Positions 8,387 through 8,681 of a stretch of 8,681 nt of DNA are shown piece after piece; the first letter of the stretch is position 1; every line of letters begins with the position of its first letter. The translations under genes were made by a program, and so were the position numbers. This DNA comes from Multiplicimicrobium sp043718225. GTDB lineage: Bacteria > Omnitrophota > Omnitrophia > Omnitrophales > Aquincolibacteriaceae. Where the stretch lies: NCBI GenBank assembly GCA_043718225.1, contig JAYSWD010000007.1, forward strand, positions 1 through 8,681, read 5' to 3'. Under the pieces are notes generated by a model. It saw only the letters and a list, made by a program, of their open reading frames with translations. It had not been told where the DNA came from and searched no databases.

Positions 8387-8422
8387 CGGTAATAGATTGG
8401 CTCTGTGCCTTTGGCACAACCG
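8387..8422 (+). repeat. Tandem repeat copy 2 in the rpoC-rpsL gap, with hairpin
   Basis: Second copy of the element at the rpoC end: the same CGGTAATA (8387-8394), then GA in place of TTT, then the identical 26-nt block (8397-8422) with the palindrome TGTGCC-TTT-GGCACA (8404-8418). The palindrome centres are 38 bp apart. The copies are separated by only CA, and a GCA/GCAG similarity just before each suggests a tandem duplication unit of about 38-40 bp. Either arm can pair with the complementary arm of the other copy, so two small hairpins or one larger alternative structure are possible in the mRNA just before the rpsL ribosome binding site. Confidence 0.85.
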
Positions 8423-8433
8423 AAAACAGTACT

Positions 8434-8439
8434 AAGGAG
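8434..8439 (+). promoter_or_regulatory. Shine-Dalgarno site of rpsL
   Basis: AAGGAG lies 12 nt before the rpsL ATG at 8452, a longer spacing than the usual 5-9 nt. No better-spaced purine-rich site is present and the S12 N-terminus fixes the start, so this is the likely site. It begins 12 nt after the second palindromic repeat, so structure in the repeats could influence its accessibility. Confidence 0.65.
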
Positions 8440-8451
8440 AATTCAGAGTTC

Positions 8452-8681
8452 ATGGCACCCACGATTAATCAGCTTGTTCGTAAAGGCAGAACACCGGTAA
8501 ACGTAAAAACGAAATCACCGGCGCTGCAAAAAGCGCCGTTTCGTAAAGGCGTTTGTCTGCTTGTCAGAACTCAGACTCCGAAGAAACCAAACTCCGCGTT
8601 GCGCAAAATTGCCCGTATCCGTTTAACCAACGGCCACGAAATTACGGCGTATATCCCGGGTGAAGGCCATAACCTTCAAGA
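8452..8681 (+). CDS. rpsL: 30S ribosomal protein S12, 5' part only
   Basis: The first 76 codons plus two bases of S12, cut by the window edge; the family is about 123-140 residues long. S12 lies at the decoding centre of the small subunit and affects translational accuracy. The N-terminus MAPTINQLVRKGR matches the usual S12 opening with one extra residue compared with the common MPTINQL form. The conserved TPKKPNSALRK (42-52) and RLTNGHEITAYIPGEGHNLQ (57-76) are diagnostic. K44 aligns with E. coli K43 (counting Met), the classic streptomycin-resistance position, and is wild type. The second resistance cluster near residue 88 is outside the window. rpsL normally opens the str cluster (rpsL-rpsG-fusA-tuf), so those genes probably follow. 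I see no convincing promoter of its own in the 98 nt upstream, so read-through from rpoC is likely. Confidence 0.97.
   Translation, partial: MAPTINQLVRKGRTPVNVKTKSPALQKAPFRKGVCLLVRTQTPKKPNSALRKIARIRLTNGHEITAYIPGEGHNLQ

Noticed and set aside
8373..8395. Promoter for rpsL made of TTGGCA (8373-8378) and TAATAG (8390-8395)
   Set aside because: The spacing is only 11 bp, well below the 16-18 bp needed for a normal sigma-70-type promoter. A sigma-54 reading of TGGCAC also fails because the required TTGC element is missing.
8213..8462. Two small minus-strand open frames of 68-69 residues across the rpoC-rpsL gap
   Set aside because: Their only feature is a repeated short peptide produced by the tandem DNA repeat read in reverse. 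They overlap the 3' end of rpoC, and one also covers the rpsL start. No family resemblance.

Overview
The window is a bacterial core-housekeeping segment, all on the + strand, in the order rplL - rpoB - rpoC - rpsL. It covers the end of the classical ribosomal protein/RNA polymerase cluster and the first gene of the 'str' ribosomal cluster. Three genes are complete (ribosomal protein L7/L12, RNA polymerase beta, RNA polymerase beta'). The fourth (ribosomal protein S12) is cut off by the right edge of the window.

Layout: positions 1-20 hold the Shine-Dalgarno leader of rplL, and rplL follows at 21-431. A 78-nt gap contains a near-perfect GC-rich hairpin followed by a T run, the expected place for an attenuator that lowers transcription of rpoBC relative to rplL. 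rpoB starts with GTG at 510 and ends at 4307, overlapping the rpoC start by 4 nt (ATGA), so the two large subunits are probably translationally coupled. rpoC ends at 8353. The 98-nt gap before rpsL holds a near-exact tandem duplication of about 38 bp that includes the rpoC stop codon. Each copy carries a 15-nt palindrome able to form a small hairpin. I see no convincing promoter or T-tailed terminator there, so rpsL is probably read at least partly from the upstream operon.

Organism: a bacterium with moderate GC, strong Shine-Dalgarno sites and a Gram-negative-type polymerase. The beta subunit has an insertion before its catalytic lysines and the beta' trigger loop is split by a long insertion. 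The wording of the conserved blocks in beta and beta' reminds me of Omnitrophota/PVC-like or Elusimicrobia-like lineages. This is an impression from memory, not a database result, and should be treated as weak.

Function: L7/L12 forms the ribosomal stalk that recruits translation factors, beta and beta' form the catalytic core of RNA polymerase, and S12 shapes the decoding centre. All catalytic and metal-binding motifs that I can check are intact, so the genes look functional. I did not find a novel biological system. The noteworthy signals are the rplL-rpoB hairpin and the duplicated palindromic element at the rpoC-rpsL junction.
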